A stretch of 24,860 nt of DNA from Leptolinea sp. UBA5366 (GTDB taxonomy: Bacteria > Chloroflexota > Anaerolineae > Anaerolineales > Anaerolineaceae). The stretch is taken from assembly GCA_002407845.1 (NCBI GenBank), contig DHPK01000016.1, positions 23,675-48,534 of the forward strand, in the 5' to 3' direction. Under the pieces are notes generated by a model. The model had not been told where the DNA came from and did not search any database. It saw only the letters and a program-made list of their open reading frames with translations. Position 1 is the stretch's first letter; every line of letters begins with the position of its first letter. Position numbers and translations under genes: made by a program. This document shows positions 15,375 through 23,529 of this stretch, piece after piece.

Positions 15375-16777
15375 GCAAAACTATCGCATATACAACGATC
15401 TTTGAAGCTGTTCGAAAAGTTGTTCCCTCTATCGTCCAAATCTATTTGGTCGGCGGTGCGGTTCGGGATATTGTCCTTGGCAAGCCTGTTCACGATTACG
15501 ACTTTGTCATCGAAGGGCTGGTTCGGCCGGTTGGGAAAAAGCTGGCTGATGAATTAAAAGGGAAATATTACGTTCTGGATGATGAACGGGATATGGTCAG
15601 AATCATTCTAAATCAGGATGTTGCTGACTTTACTTGCATTGATCTTTCTCCGCTGCGCGGTCATTCGCTTGAAGATGATTTATACCTGCGCGACTTTACA
15701 ATCAATGCCATGGCGATCGACTTCATGGAGAAGAACGCGATCATCGACCCCATGGGCGGAGCTGCAGATCTGAAAGAGAAAACTCTGCGCATGTGTAATT
15801 TGGAAAGCATCAAAAGCGATCCGCTGCGGGGCATGCGTGCGATTCGAATGGCAGTTGAATATGAACTGACCATGGATAACGAGCTGATCAAGGCGCTCAA
15901 AGAGATTAAACCGTATCTGTCAGCTGCATCGATTGAACGCTACCGCGATGAGCTTTTCAAAATCCTGTCTCTGCGAAAAGAATCCGCTGTGCTTGAGATG
16001 ATGGATAAGTTCGGTTTTCTGGATTATTTATTTCCATCCTCGTATGAGACAGACATGCAAAAACTGACCGAACGAATTCGCTCAGCCGAGCATCTCAATG
16101 CCATTTTGACAAAAGAATTCAATGAATCGGAGTCTTCCAATCTTTTATCCGGACTGGCCGTGCTTAAATTGGGTCAGTTCCGCAAACAATTAAACGAATT
16201 CTTTTATTGTGACCAGTCTCTGATTCATGAGCGGGCTTCACTCCTGCTGTTCGGACTGATCGCACGCTTATTCCGAACGGAAAATGACCCCGAACCTGTT
16301 CAAAAAATCTTGAAATCACGTTCAAAGCATCTCCTTTTGAGTACTGCGGAAATAAATGTGGTTTTAGCCACCTATCATGCAATGCTTGAAGCAGCAGGGT
16401 TGTTTTCGTCTGAAACCTATTCTGACACAGTCATCTACCGTTACTTTCTGACTTATGGTTCTGCCGGTGTGGATGGGATTTTCATGCATTTGATCGAATT
16501 GCATGCGCAGCGCGACCAATTTCGCGATTCAGTCGCTTGGACAAACGCTTTAGATCATGCCGAAAGATTCCTGGATGCCTGGTTTAATAAGCAGAAGAGC
16601 ATCATTGCTCCGAAACCTTTGCTTTCGGGGAAAGAAATCCAGGAAGTGTTTGCTATTCCTGCTGGTCCCGAAGTCGGACGATTGAAGCAAATCATGATTG
16701 AAGGTCAAATCGACGGTAAAATCTCGAATCAAGACGAAGCAATCGAGCTTCTGAAACAACAGGCTGCCGAAAGGTGA
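15371..16777 (+). CDS. CCA tRNA nucleotidyltransferase / poly(A) polymerase family protein
   Basis: A 468-residue class II nucleotidyltransferase. The head domain has LVGGAVRD (26-33), the catalytic DYDF (42-45) with Asp42/Asp44, YVLDDERDMVRI, and LYLRDFTINAMAIDF, followed by the neck segment DPLRGMRAIRMAVEY. The C-terminal end (PLLSGKEIQEVFAIPAGPEVGRL...) matches the tail seen on many CCA/poly(A) enzymes. No HD phosphohydrolase motif is visible in the middle region. It would add or repair the tRNA 3' CCA; a poly(A)-adding role cannot be excluded from sequence. The GTG start overlaps the hpt stop (GTGA). Last gene of the cluster, followed by a terminator. Confidence 0.9.
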   Translation: MSKTIAYTTIFEAVRKVVPSIVQIYLVGGAVRDIVLGKPVHDYDFVIEGLVRPVGKKLADELKGKYYVLDDERDMVRIILNQDVADFTCIDLSPLRGHSLEDDLYLRDFTINAMAIDFMEKNAIIDPMGGAADLKEKTLRMCNLESIKSDPLRGMRAIRMAVEYELTMDNELIKALKEIKPYLSAASIERYRDELFKILSLRKESAVLEMMDKFGFLDYLFPSSYETDMQKLTERIRSAEHLNAILTKEFNESESSNLLSGLAVLKLGQFRKQLNEFFYCDQSLIHERASLLLFGLIARLFRTENDPEPVQKILKSRSKHLLLSTAEINVVLATYHAMLEAAGLFSSETYSDTVIYRYFLTYGSAGVDGIFMHLIELHAQRDQFRDSVAWTNALDHAERFLDAWFNKQKSIIAPKPLLSGKEIQEVFAIPAGPEVGRLKQIMIEGQIDGKISNQDEAIELLKQQAAER

Positions 16778-16812
16778 TAACGGATATCTTTTTTATTTGT
16801 AAACCTTGTTGG

Positions 16813-16838
16813 GACATCCTCCTTATGGAGGGGATGTC
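16813..16838. repeat. Strong hairpin without T-run downstream of the CCA-type gene
   Basis: GACATCCTCC, TTAT, GGAGGGGATGTC: a G+C-rich stem with two extra G on the right arm. It is not followed by a T-run on either strand, so it is not a typical terminator by itself; it might be an mRNA 3'-end stabiliser or part of a small RNA. It lies in the 207-base gap before the convergent transglycosylase gene. Confidence 0.4.
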
Positions 16839-16873
16839 GGCTTCTCTCAGTTCAATTACCCAAGACGATTAAC

Positions 16874-16910
16874 TACGCTCTTCGTTGTAAAGAATGAGCG
16901 TAATTTTATT
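16874..16910 (+). terminator. Terminator of the nnr-tdk-hpt-CCA operon
   Basis: TACGCTC-TTC, loop, GAA-T-GAGCGTA: a 10-bp stem with one bulged T, followed by ATTTTATT on the plus strand. It lies about 97 bases past the last gene of the plus-strand operon and before the convergent gene. Confidence 0.65.
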
Positions 16911-16984
16911 GAATCTGAATGAATTAGAAAATCTGATCCCGTTTGCAATCGACACAATGGGGTAAGCTGGAAATCCCAACCCGA

Positions 16985-19420
16985 TCACTCAATTGCATAA
17001 AACCGTTCATACATCTTTGCGAATTCATAAACTTGCTTGATATACGTGCGAGTCTCCGAAAAGCGCACAACTTCGATGAAAAGATCAGGATCTTTTCCAG
17101 CTAAACCGATCCAGCCGGTGGTGTTTCCCGGTCCGCCATTGTATGCCGCAAGCATGTAAAAATTATGGTTTCCAAAATAACTATATTGACTCGAAAGATA
17201 TTGCCCGGCGAATTGAATTGCGACTTTCGCGCGCAGCAAATCCTGACTTGAATATCCCGGCGGCCAGTTCAGTCTTTTTGCGAGGTCGTTCCCTGTAGCC
17301 GGCATGATCTGCATGAGCCCCTGAGCGCCTGCTGAGGAGTAGATCCAGGGATCGTACATGCTCTCCTGCCGCATAAGCGCGTAAAAGATGAACGGATGAA
17401 TGTCATATTTTTGATAGGCTTCGGTTACTGATTCATTGAACCAGGTGCCATAACGGATTTGATTGAAGTAATTCGGGGCAGTTAGCGTGCGAGCGTCCTC
17501 TAACAGTCCCGCCTGTGTCAGGATTTGACGGCTAGTGAATACTGCAGGACGCCAAGCTCCTAAATCAATCAGCCGATTGAGGAGCCGATATGAATTGAGT
17601 GGATCGTTTTCAACCGTTATCCTAACATTATCGAAGGCATTCAACGCCTCCTGAAAATGACCCAATTCCCAAAGTTCATTTGCCCGCTGGTAATCCGAAT
17701 CAAGCGTCAGGATGTCTGGCTGATCGAGCGATTCGTCGCTGGCAATCGAAAAAGTCATTCGCATCCATTGATCCGCGATCAGCTTGCTTTGATCCAAATT
17801 GTTTTCCAATGAAAAATTATCCGAAAATTCAAGCGGCTCTTGTCCAGCAAGCAATTCTTTTGCCCGTTCAGTGTAGTAATCGGTCGGGGAGTCGTTGGCT
17901 GCCAGCTCGAAATTCTGCTTGGCGCTTTGGGCTTCGCCTTTCATTTCATACACCTTGGCAATCCAGAAATGGGCACGCGCATTATCCTGCGGTTTGCCGC
18001 TGACTAGCAGCAGTCGATTGAAGGTGGCTAAGGCTGAATCATAGGCTTTGACCCGATAGCGGCATAACCCGGAGAAAAACAGGGCTTCTGCGCTGTCCTG
18101 ATAGAGCGGGTATTCATCAATGAGCCGTTCCCATTGGTTCGCTGCGTCAGTCAGCCGATCCCCGCGCTCTAAAATTCGTCCGGCTTGAAACAAAAACTTG
18201 GGTGCGTCCGGTTGATCTGGATGCTTTTTGACATAATCAATTAACGTTTGAGCGCCTTGAGAGAAATTCTCAAGGTAATTCCACTCAACATAGGACTTTT
18301 CATCCCATGCAGAGGCATAAAACCGGTTATCCGGGTATTGATCGATCAAAGTCGCAAAAGAACCGATCGATTTTTCGTAATCTGCCAGATACATCTGATT
18401 CAACCCGATGTAATACCAAGAGGAGCCGTCATGGTTCGGGTCTTGGTTCATGTAGCGGTACAGCGCTTCAGAGGACAGTGCATACTGTTTCTGATAATAG
18501 TTGATCAACCCGCGCTGAAATTCACTCACAGGCTGGCCTGCATTCAACAGAGCCAGCAGTGAGAGGTAGCTGGCGTACTCTTTAGGATAATTGTTGACAG
18601 CGTCCTGATAGCGCGCATATGCCTGTTCGGGGTTGTCGAGTTCAAGATAGGTTTCGGCAACTACCTGATTAATGTTCGCTTTCAGTGTGTCGGAAGTGAC
18701 TGCATCGAAAATCTCAAACCAGGTCTGAAGGGCGGTTGTGTAATCCTCTTCCTGCCGATATGTGTCAGCAATTTTCATGCGAGTCCAGGCGCATTCCGGG
18801 ATCGTTGAATCTCCACAGGAACTGATGTACGCGTCTCGCGCGTCTGCCACCATTCCTGCAGACAGCAAATTGTCGCCAATCCGCAAACTGACTGCTGAGC
18901 GCAACTTTGAATCTGGGCGCAGATTCAAGTACTCGCGCAGGGCATTGGTTTCTTCATCCAATAGGTCGAGTTCGTGGGCGCAAACAGCCATTTGATACCA
19001 TAACGGCGCTTCGACTGTGGTATCGCTGATCTGGTTTAAAGCATCAATCAGGATATTTTGGCATTTCTCATAATCTTTGTTCAGATAATTTGCACGTGCC
19101 AGTCCAAGGCTGGCAGCAGCAGTTCCCTTTTCTGAGGATTCGTTTTCAAGCGCTTTTTGGTAGATATTGATCGCTTGGTCATAATCGCCGATCAGAATTG
19201 CATGGTCAGCTTCTTCAATCCTGAATTCAGGCATCGGTGTTGGGATGGAAGTCGGAGCGCTGGTCGGAATTGGGGTTTCAGTCGGGGCGGGGGGAATGGG
19301 GGTTGCGGTAAAAAAGAATCCGCGGATCAGTTCATTTCGGTTTGAATCACAGCCGATCATCAGTCCACTGACCAGCAGCAGCCCCAGAATCAGCAGAAAT
19401 ATAGGCCTTTTTTTGCTCAT
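16985..19420 (-). CDS. TPR-repeat lipoprotein lytic transglycosylase (Slt type)
   Basis: An 811-residue peptidoglycan lyase anchored as a lipoprotein. The signal ends MIGC (lipid Cys24), followed by a Thr/Pro linker (about 38-64) of the kind common in Anaerolineae surface proteins. Residues 65-600 are a long superhelix of tetratricopeptide-like repeats (for example DYDQAINIYQKALEN, DYEKSIGSFATLID). The C-terminal 130 residues are the Slt domain: RQESMYDP with catalytic Glu686, GAQGLMQIMPATG, and MLAAYNGGPGNT. It would cleave glycan strands to anhydro-muropeptides during growth or turnover. ATG 19420 is chosen over an in-frame ATG at 19456 because the lipoprotein signal begins here and a promoter lies directly before it; there is no Shine-Dalgarno. 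Confidence 0.93.
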   Translation of the reverse strand: MSKKRPIFLLILGLLLVSGLMIGCDSNRNELIRGFFFTATPIPPAPTETPIPTSAPTSIPTPMPEFRIEEADHAILIGDYDQAINIYQKALENESSEKGTAAASLGLARANYLNKDYEKCQNILIDALNQISDTTVEAPLWYQMAVCAHELDLLDEETNALREYLNLRPDSKLRSAVSLRIGDNLLSAGMVADARDAYISSCGDSTIPECAWTRMKIADTYRQEEDYTTALQTWFEIFDAVTSDTLKANINQVVAETYLELDNPEQAYARYQDAVNNYPKEYASYLSLLALLNAGQPVSEFQRGLINYYQKQYALSSEALYRYMNQDPNHDGSSWYYIGLNQMYLADYEKSIGSFATLIDQYPDNRFYASAWDEKSYVEWNYLENFSQGAQTLIDYVKKHPDQPDAPKFLFQAGRILERGDRLTDAANQWERLIDEYPLYQDSAEALFFSGLCRYRVKAYDSALATFNRLLLVSGKPQDNARAHFWIAKVYEMKGEAQSAKQNFELAANDSPTDYYTERAKELLAGQEPLEFSDNFSLENNLDQSKLIADQWMRMTFSIASDESLDQPDILTLDSDYQRANELWELGHFQEALNAFDNVRITVENDPLNSYRLLNRLIDLGAWRPAVFTSRQILTQAGLLEDARTLTAPNYFNQIRYGTWFNESVTEAYQKYDIHPFIFYALMRQESMYDPWIYSSAGAQGLMQIMPATGNDLAKRLNWPPGYSSQDLLRAKVAIQFAGQYLSSQYSYFGNHNFYMLAAYNGGPGNTTGWIGLAGKDPDLFIEVVRFSETRTYIKQVYEFAKMYERFYAIE

Positions 19421-19426
19421 AACTGA

Positions 19427-19456
19427 TTTATACCCAACAACGTGCCATTTCGTCAA
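19427..19456 (-). promoter_or_regulatory. Leaderless promoter of the lytic transglycosylase gene
   Basis: Minus strand TTGACG (19456-19451), 18-base spacer, TATAAA (19432-19427), then 6 bases to the ATG at 19420. The hexamers are near consensus. Transcription should start at or just before the start codon, so the message is probably leaderless. Confidence 0.6.
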
Positions 19457-19488
19457 TTCGGTTACATCAGTATTTCAGAGGAGGTGAA

Positions 19489-19497
19489 TGCTATAAT
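19489..19497 (+). promoter_or_regulatory. Extended -10 promoter of the Fe3+/thiamine-type permease gene
   Basis: TGCTATAAT, a perfect TG-N-TATAAT extended -10, lies 9 bases before the ATG at 19507. The expected start leaves a leader of only a few bases. An AGGAGG at 19479-19484 is upstream of the -10 and so would not be in this transcript. Confidence 0.55.
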
Positions 19498-19506
19498 CGA
19501 AACAAT

Positions 19507-21171
19507 ATGAGCCGAATAAAAAGACAAAATCATGCGGAATTAAATTTCAACAATCTCTGGAAGGGGTTGGCTCTTCTGCTGATTCCTGCTGGTTTCCTGC
19601 TGCTGTTTTTCTTTCTGCCTTTATGGGAAATATTTAATACTGTCATCGGTGAATATTTTAGCAAGCTGATTATCAACTGGGGAAAGATCAGCCGTGTATT
19701 TTTCTTCACAACCTTGCAGGCATTGGCGTCAACAGCCTTAACGATTATTGCCGGACTTCCGCTCGCCTGGATTTTTTCCAGATATAAATTTGCCGGAAAA
19801 AAGTTTTTTAAGTCCCTTTTTTCCGTTCCATTTATTTTGCCGACCGTCGTAACAGCAGCTGCATTCAGTTCATTGATCGGACCGCGCGGGACAATTAACC
19901 TATGGCTGATGGAAATTTATGACCTGCAGCAGCCGCCCATTCAATTAATGAACACCATTTGGATTATCCTGATCGCGCATGTTTTTTATAACATCTCCGT
20001 TGTGATGCGAATTGTCGGCAATGCGTGGTCTGCAATTGATGTCAGGCTGGAAGATGCCGCGCAGACCCTCGGCAGCACGCCCTGGCAGACCTTTCGCTCG
20101 GTCACGTTTCCTTTGCTGAAATCTTCCATCGCCTCGTCGGTGCTGCTGGTGTTCCTTTTTGACTTCACCAGTTATGGCGTGGTGCTGTTGCTGGGCGGAG
20201 CACGCTATCGGACGATTGAAGTTGAAATCGCCCAGCAAGCGATGCAGATGTTTAACTTGCCGATGGCGGGATTGCTTTCAATTTTGCAAATTATTGTGAC
20301 CGTTGGAATCACAATCATTGAGAACCGCATTAAGAACGATACAAAATCGAATCGCATCCCAAAAACAGCTGATGAAAATTTGAAAACTCCTCAGCATGCA
20401 TGGGAAAAAGTGGCGATCACTGTCCTCTTAACGGTAACAAGCATTCTGCTTCTTTCACCACTATTATCGCTCGCCTTGCGTTCCTTTATTGTGTTTGATT
20501 CACATTCCATCAGCTGGACCAGCAGCTATTATCAACGGCTGTTTATTAATGAACGCAGCTCCTTTTTCTATGTGCCGCCCATTCAGGCGCTGTGGAACTC
20601 ACTTAAAAATGGTTTCCTGGCGGCTGTGATTTCTCTTTCAATCGGGATGCTGATTGCGCTCGCGAACGATCGTTTTCGCTGGACCCGCAAACTGAACGCT
20701 GTTTTTATGATTCCAGTCGGAACTTCTTCTGTGACGCTGGGTCTTGGTTACCTTTTGTTTTTCAGATCTTATATCAAACACCCGCTCCTGATACCGTTTG
20801 CGCATAGTTTAATTGGACTACCATTTGTGATCCGCTCGCTGGGTCCTCTTTTCCAGGGGATTCCTGCCTCCTTGCGGCAGGCAGGGGCGATGCTCGGAGC
20901 GTCTCCACTCAAAGTTTTTACAAAAATAGACCTGCCGATCCTTCGCCGCGGACTGATCAATGCTGGCATTTTTGCATTCACGATTTCTCTCGGTGAATTC
21001 GGCGCGACCTCATTTTTATCGACGCCTGACCGTCCAACAATTCCAATAGCGATTTTCCGATTTCTCGGGCAGCCTGGTGCGACAAATTACGGCCAAGCGA
21101 TGGCAATGTCAACGATTCTTATGTGTTTTTGTCTTTTAGGGATCGGCGTACTTGAGAATGATTTTGCTTGA
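19507..21171 (+). CDS. ABC transporter permease, fused two-domain (FbpB/ThiP type)
   Basis: A 554-residue inner-membrane permease made of two homologous halves, about 12 membrane segments in all. Each half carries an ATPase-coupling EAA loop: LEDAAQTLGSTPWQTFRSVT (about 182-200) and LRQAGAMLGASPLKVFTKID in the second half. This fused layout is typical of Fe3+ (FbpB/AfuB) and thiamine (ThiP) importers. The ATPase gene follows after 33 bases. No binding-protein gene is adjacent, so the ligand is not defined; iron or thiamine are the usual ones for the family. The start is ATG 19507, with an extended -10 directly upstream and no Shine-Dalgarno at proper distance. Confidence 0.9.
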   Translation: MSRIKRQNHAELNFNNLWKGLALLLIPAGFLLLFFFLPLWEIFNTVIGEYFSKLIINWGKISRVFFFTTLQALASTALTIIAGLPLAWIFSRYKFAGKKFFKSLFSVPFILPTVVTAAAFSSLIGPRGTINLWLMEIYDLQQPPIQLMNTIWIILIAHVFYNISVVMRIVGNAWSAIDVRLEDAAQTLGSTPWQTFRSVTFPLLKSSIASSVLLVFLFDFTSYGVVLLLGGARYRTIEVEIAQQAMQMFNLPMAGLLSILQIIVTVGITIIENRIKNDTKSNRIPKTADENLKTPQHAWEKVAITVLLTVTSILLLSPLLSLALRSFIVFDSHSISWTSSYYQRLFINERSSFFYVPPIQALWNSLKNGFLAAVISLSIGMLIALANDRFRWTRKLNAVFMIPVGTSSVTLGLGYLLFFRSYIKHPLLIPFAHSLIGLPFVIRSLGPLFQGIPASLRQAGAMLGASPLKVFTKIDLPILRRGLINAGIFAFTISLGEFGATSFLSTPDRPTIPIAIFRFLGQPGATNYGQAMAMSTILMCFCLLGIGVLENDFA

Positions 21172-21204
21172 TTAACGCCGTTTGGTGTAGAAAGGAAGTA
21201 AATT

Positions 21205-22245
21205 TTGCTTCAGGTTAAAGATGTTTCTTACCAATATGAGCACGACCCGCTGTTATCGGATTTGAATTTTCATCTGGGGGATCATGAAATCGTTTGTCTT
21301 CTGGGTGAGAGCGGCAGCGGAAAGAGTACGCTGCTGCGGATTATCGCAGGATTGGAAAAACCCGACAAAGGCGACCTGATCTGGAACGGCAACAGTATTT
21401 TGAAAGTTCCGCCATATAAAAGAAATTTCGGTCTGATGTTTCAGGATTACGCTCTCTTTCCGCATCAAACTGTAGCTGAAAACATTGCATTTGGCTTGAA
21501 AATGAATAAGACTGACAAAACGCGCAGCAAACAAATTGTCAGCGATCTGCTGAAACAAATTGGCATGGAGTCGTTCGGAAATCGTAAAGTTACCGAGTTA
21601 TCGGGCGGAGAACAGCAGCGCGTCGCGCTGGCACGCGCATTGGCGCCAAAACCGAATTTACTGATGCTGGATGAGCCATTGGGGGCGCTCGATCACACGC
21701 TCAGACTGACGCTGATCAATGAACTGCGCCGAATCCTTGGCGAAAATGGGATCCCGTCGATCTACGTCACGCATGACCGGGATGAAGCTTTTAGCATCGC
21801 TGATCGCGTTGCTATCCTTCACGACGGAAAAATCATTCAGACAGATACGCCAGAATTGATTTTTACGAAACCAAAGTCTGTTTGGGCAGCAAGATTCTTG
21901 GGGTTAAACAATATTTTACCGGCTGTTGCGGTCGGACAGGATCAAGTTGCGGTTGAAATAGAAGGCATGACGAAAATCATGTCGGTATCGACAGAATATC
22001 CGTTAATTGACCGTCAAAAAATCTGGATTTTATTTATCGGGGGTCTTATCGATAGCGCGGAAGCGATGGATTACCAGCTGCCGGCAACCGTGGAATCCTG
22101 TGTTTACAAGGGAGAATATTACGACCTGCAGATCAGAATCACCCCGGGCGTGGTTTTCGATCTAAAGGCTGCGTGCTCATTTCATTCAGGCAGTCCAATT
22201 ACGCTTTCCTACTGCAGGGACAACCTTCAAGTAATTCTGGTTTAA
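21205..22245 (+). CDS. ABC transporter ATP-binding protein, FbpC/PotA type
   Basis: A 346-residue ATPase for the preceding permease. All motifs are intact: Walker A GESGSGKST (34-42), Q-loop MFQDYALFPH, signature LSGGEQQRVALARAL, Walker B LLMLDEPLGALD and the H-loop VTHDRDEA. After about residue 235 comes an OB-like C-terminal regulatory extension, as in FbpC/PotA/MalK relatives. The start is TTG 21205 with AAAGGAAG about 6 bases upstream; no ATG gives the full Walker domain. Its stop codon overlaps the convergent DUF2085 stop, so no terminator separates them. Confidence 0.93.
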   Translation: MLQVKDVSYQYEHDPLLSDLNFHLGDHEIVCLLGESGSGKSTLLRIIAGLEKPDKGDLIWNGNSILKVPPYKRNFGLMFQDYALFPHQTVAENIAFGLKMNKTDKTRSKQIVSDLLKQIGMESFGNRKVTELSGGEQQRVALARALAPKPNLLMLDEPLGALDHTLRLTLINELRRILGENGIPSIYVTHDRDEAFSIADRVAILHDGKIIQTDTPELIFTKPKSVWAARFLGLNNILPAVAVGQDQVAVEIEGMTKIMSVSTEYPLIDRQKIWILFIGGLIDSAEAMDYQLPATVESCVYKGEYYDLQIRITPGVVFDLKAACSFHSGSPITLSYCRDNLQVILV

Positions 22246-23033
22246 AAAGGCCATCCCCAAGATTTCGTGACAGCAAAGCGCAAGGAGATGATCAAACCGA
22301 TTTGAATAAAAGAGAGCGTCAAACCGGTCAGCCAGATATTTTTCCCCTGAACGAGCGTCTCAAATTGATTTGCATGATTTCCAATTGCCAGAATCAGAAT
22401 TGTGTATAAAAGGGTGGGAAACATGCCTGCGCTGAGCACAGTTAACAGGTTCAGAGCGTGATTTAGGATTTCATTCCCAGATATTAGGGTAATGACAATC
22501 AGAATGCCTGTAAACAATATCCCGGCAATGCGTATAATAATTCGCATAGATGAGCTTTTATCGACGACTTCTATATAAAATAGATGATTGAAAAGCGGCA
22601 GGATGAGCATAGAAACAGACATTCCCATTAAGTATCCGCTACTAAAACGGATCATCTCATGATCAGGGTAAAGCGGGCTCAGCCCCAGAAGCCCAGGGAT
22701 AAAAGAAGCATTGAGGCTGTCTCCAATATAGAAAAGAAGGCAGATTGCGATAAAACAGAGTCTCTTTTTTGAAAACACTTTGCTTGAAAAACGAGTGGGC
22801 AGCTGCCAGATTATTCCAAACAATAATCCAGAGAAGAGTCCCACGCAGCGAAAACAGAGCGAAAATTGAAAGGCGCCAATAAAGGGGGAACGGGCTGGGT
22901 TTTGATGGCAAAAGGCATAACCGATTGAATTGGTCAGTCGCTCATAAGAAAAATCAAATACGATCAGCCAAACGAGCACCAGGGAAAAAAGAACCCCGAT
23001 GACCGCTCGAGGATAATGTTTATTTTTGATCAA
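22242..23033 (-). CDS. DUF2085 family membrane protein
   Basis: A 263-residue membrane protein of unknown function with about seven hydrophobic segments. The family hallmark is seen near the N-terminus: FCHQNPARSP (41-50) then SLCFRCVGLFSG (58-69), giving CHQ...R and CxRC Cys/His residues that could bind a metal or form a disulfide. The start is TTG 23033, which overlaps the YbaK stop as TTGA, with GAGG 7 bases upstream. Last gene of a three-gene minus-strand run. Confidence 0.85.
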   Translation of the reverse strand: MIKNKHYPRAVIGVLFSLVLVWLIVFDFSYERLTNSIGYAFCHQNPARSPFIGAFQFSLCFRCVGLFSGLLFGIIWQLPTRFSSKVFSKKRLCFIAICLLFYIGDSLNASFIPGLLGLSPLYPDHEMIRFSSGYLMGMSVSMLILPLFNHLFYIEVVDKSSSMRIIIRIAGILFTGILIVITLISGNEILNHALNLLTVLSAGMFPTLLYTILILAIGNHANQFETLVQGKNIWLTGLTLSFIQIGLIISLRFAVTKSWGWPF

Positions 23034-23527
23034 ACCAAATCCTCTGAACCAGAATGTTCATCCGCGATATCAGCGATTTTCGGATTCAGGATTCGAATTA
23101 AATCAGTTGCTTTTATCAAAATCGTCAGACCGCGTTGCCCGCCTGAAATTGCAATTTTCTCTTGATTGTTCAGGGTGTTATGAGCCAACATCTGAAAGCC
23201 TTTGTGTATTAAAGCAAAAGGGGATATGCCGCCGGCTTCAAGCCCGGTAATTTTTTCCGCTTCTTTTTGGCTGGTCACAAAAACCTTTTTTTCTCCCAGG
23301 ACCTGTGCCAATTTCTTTGGATTAACCTCATAAGGTCCGGGCACCAGACAGATCAAATATTTCTCGTGCGCAGGGTTGAAGCAAATGATCGATTTATATA
23401 CAATAGCGGGATCAAGTCCAAAGAGTGCAGCGTTTTCCAACGCACTGCGTTTGATTGGTTCAGATTCAAGCGTTTCAAAATCCGCTTTTTTGGCACTCAG
23501 AAAACGCGTGACGTTATTTTTTACCAT
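23030..23527 (-). CDS. YbaK/EbsC-type aminoacyl-tRNA deacylase
   Basis: A 165-residue YbaK-fold protein; relatives hydrolyse mischarged tRNAs, chiefly Cys-tRNA(Pro), as a trans-editing quality control step. Family segments are KSIICFNPAHEKYLICLVPG (invariant Lys at the start, near 45), LEAGGISPFAL (the GGISP/GGVSP signature) and KIAISGGQRGLTILI near the end. The start is ATG 23527 with GAGG 6 bases upstream, 2 bases after the stop of the PHP gene; an open frame extends back to 23602 but overlaps that gene. The exact tRNA target is inferred from family only. Confidence 0.9.
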   Translation of the reverse strand: MVKNNVTRFLSAKKADFETLESEPIKRSALENAALFGLDPAIVYKSIICFNPAHEKYLICLVPGPYEVNPKKLAQVLGEKKVFVTSQKEAEKITGLEAGGISPFALIHKGFQMLAHNTLNNQEKIAISGGQRGLTILIKATDLIRILNPKIADIADEHSGSEDLV

Positions 23528-23529
23528 CG

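Noticed and set aside
19270..19350. Thr/Pro codon run in the transglycosylase gene as a DNA repeat
   Set aside because: It is explained by the Thr/Pro-rich linker just after the lipoprotein signal and is not a separate repeat element.
19479..19490. AGGAGG followed by ATG as an alternative start for the permease
   Set aside because: That ATG opens a two-codon frame (ATG CTA TAA) out of frame with the permease, and the site lies upstream of the predicted transcript start.
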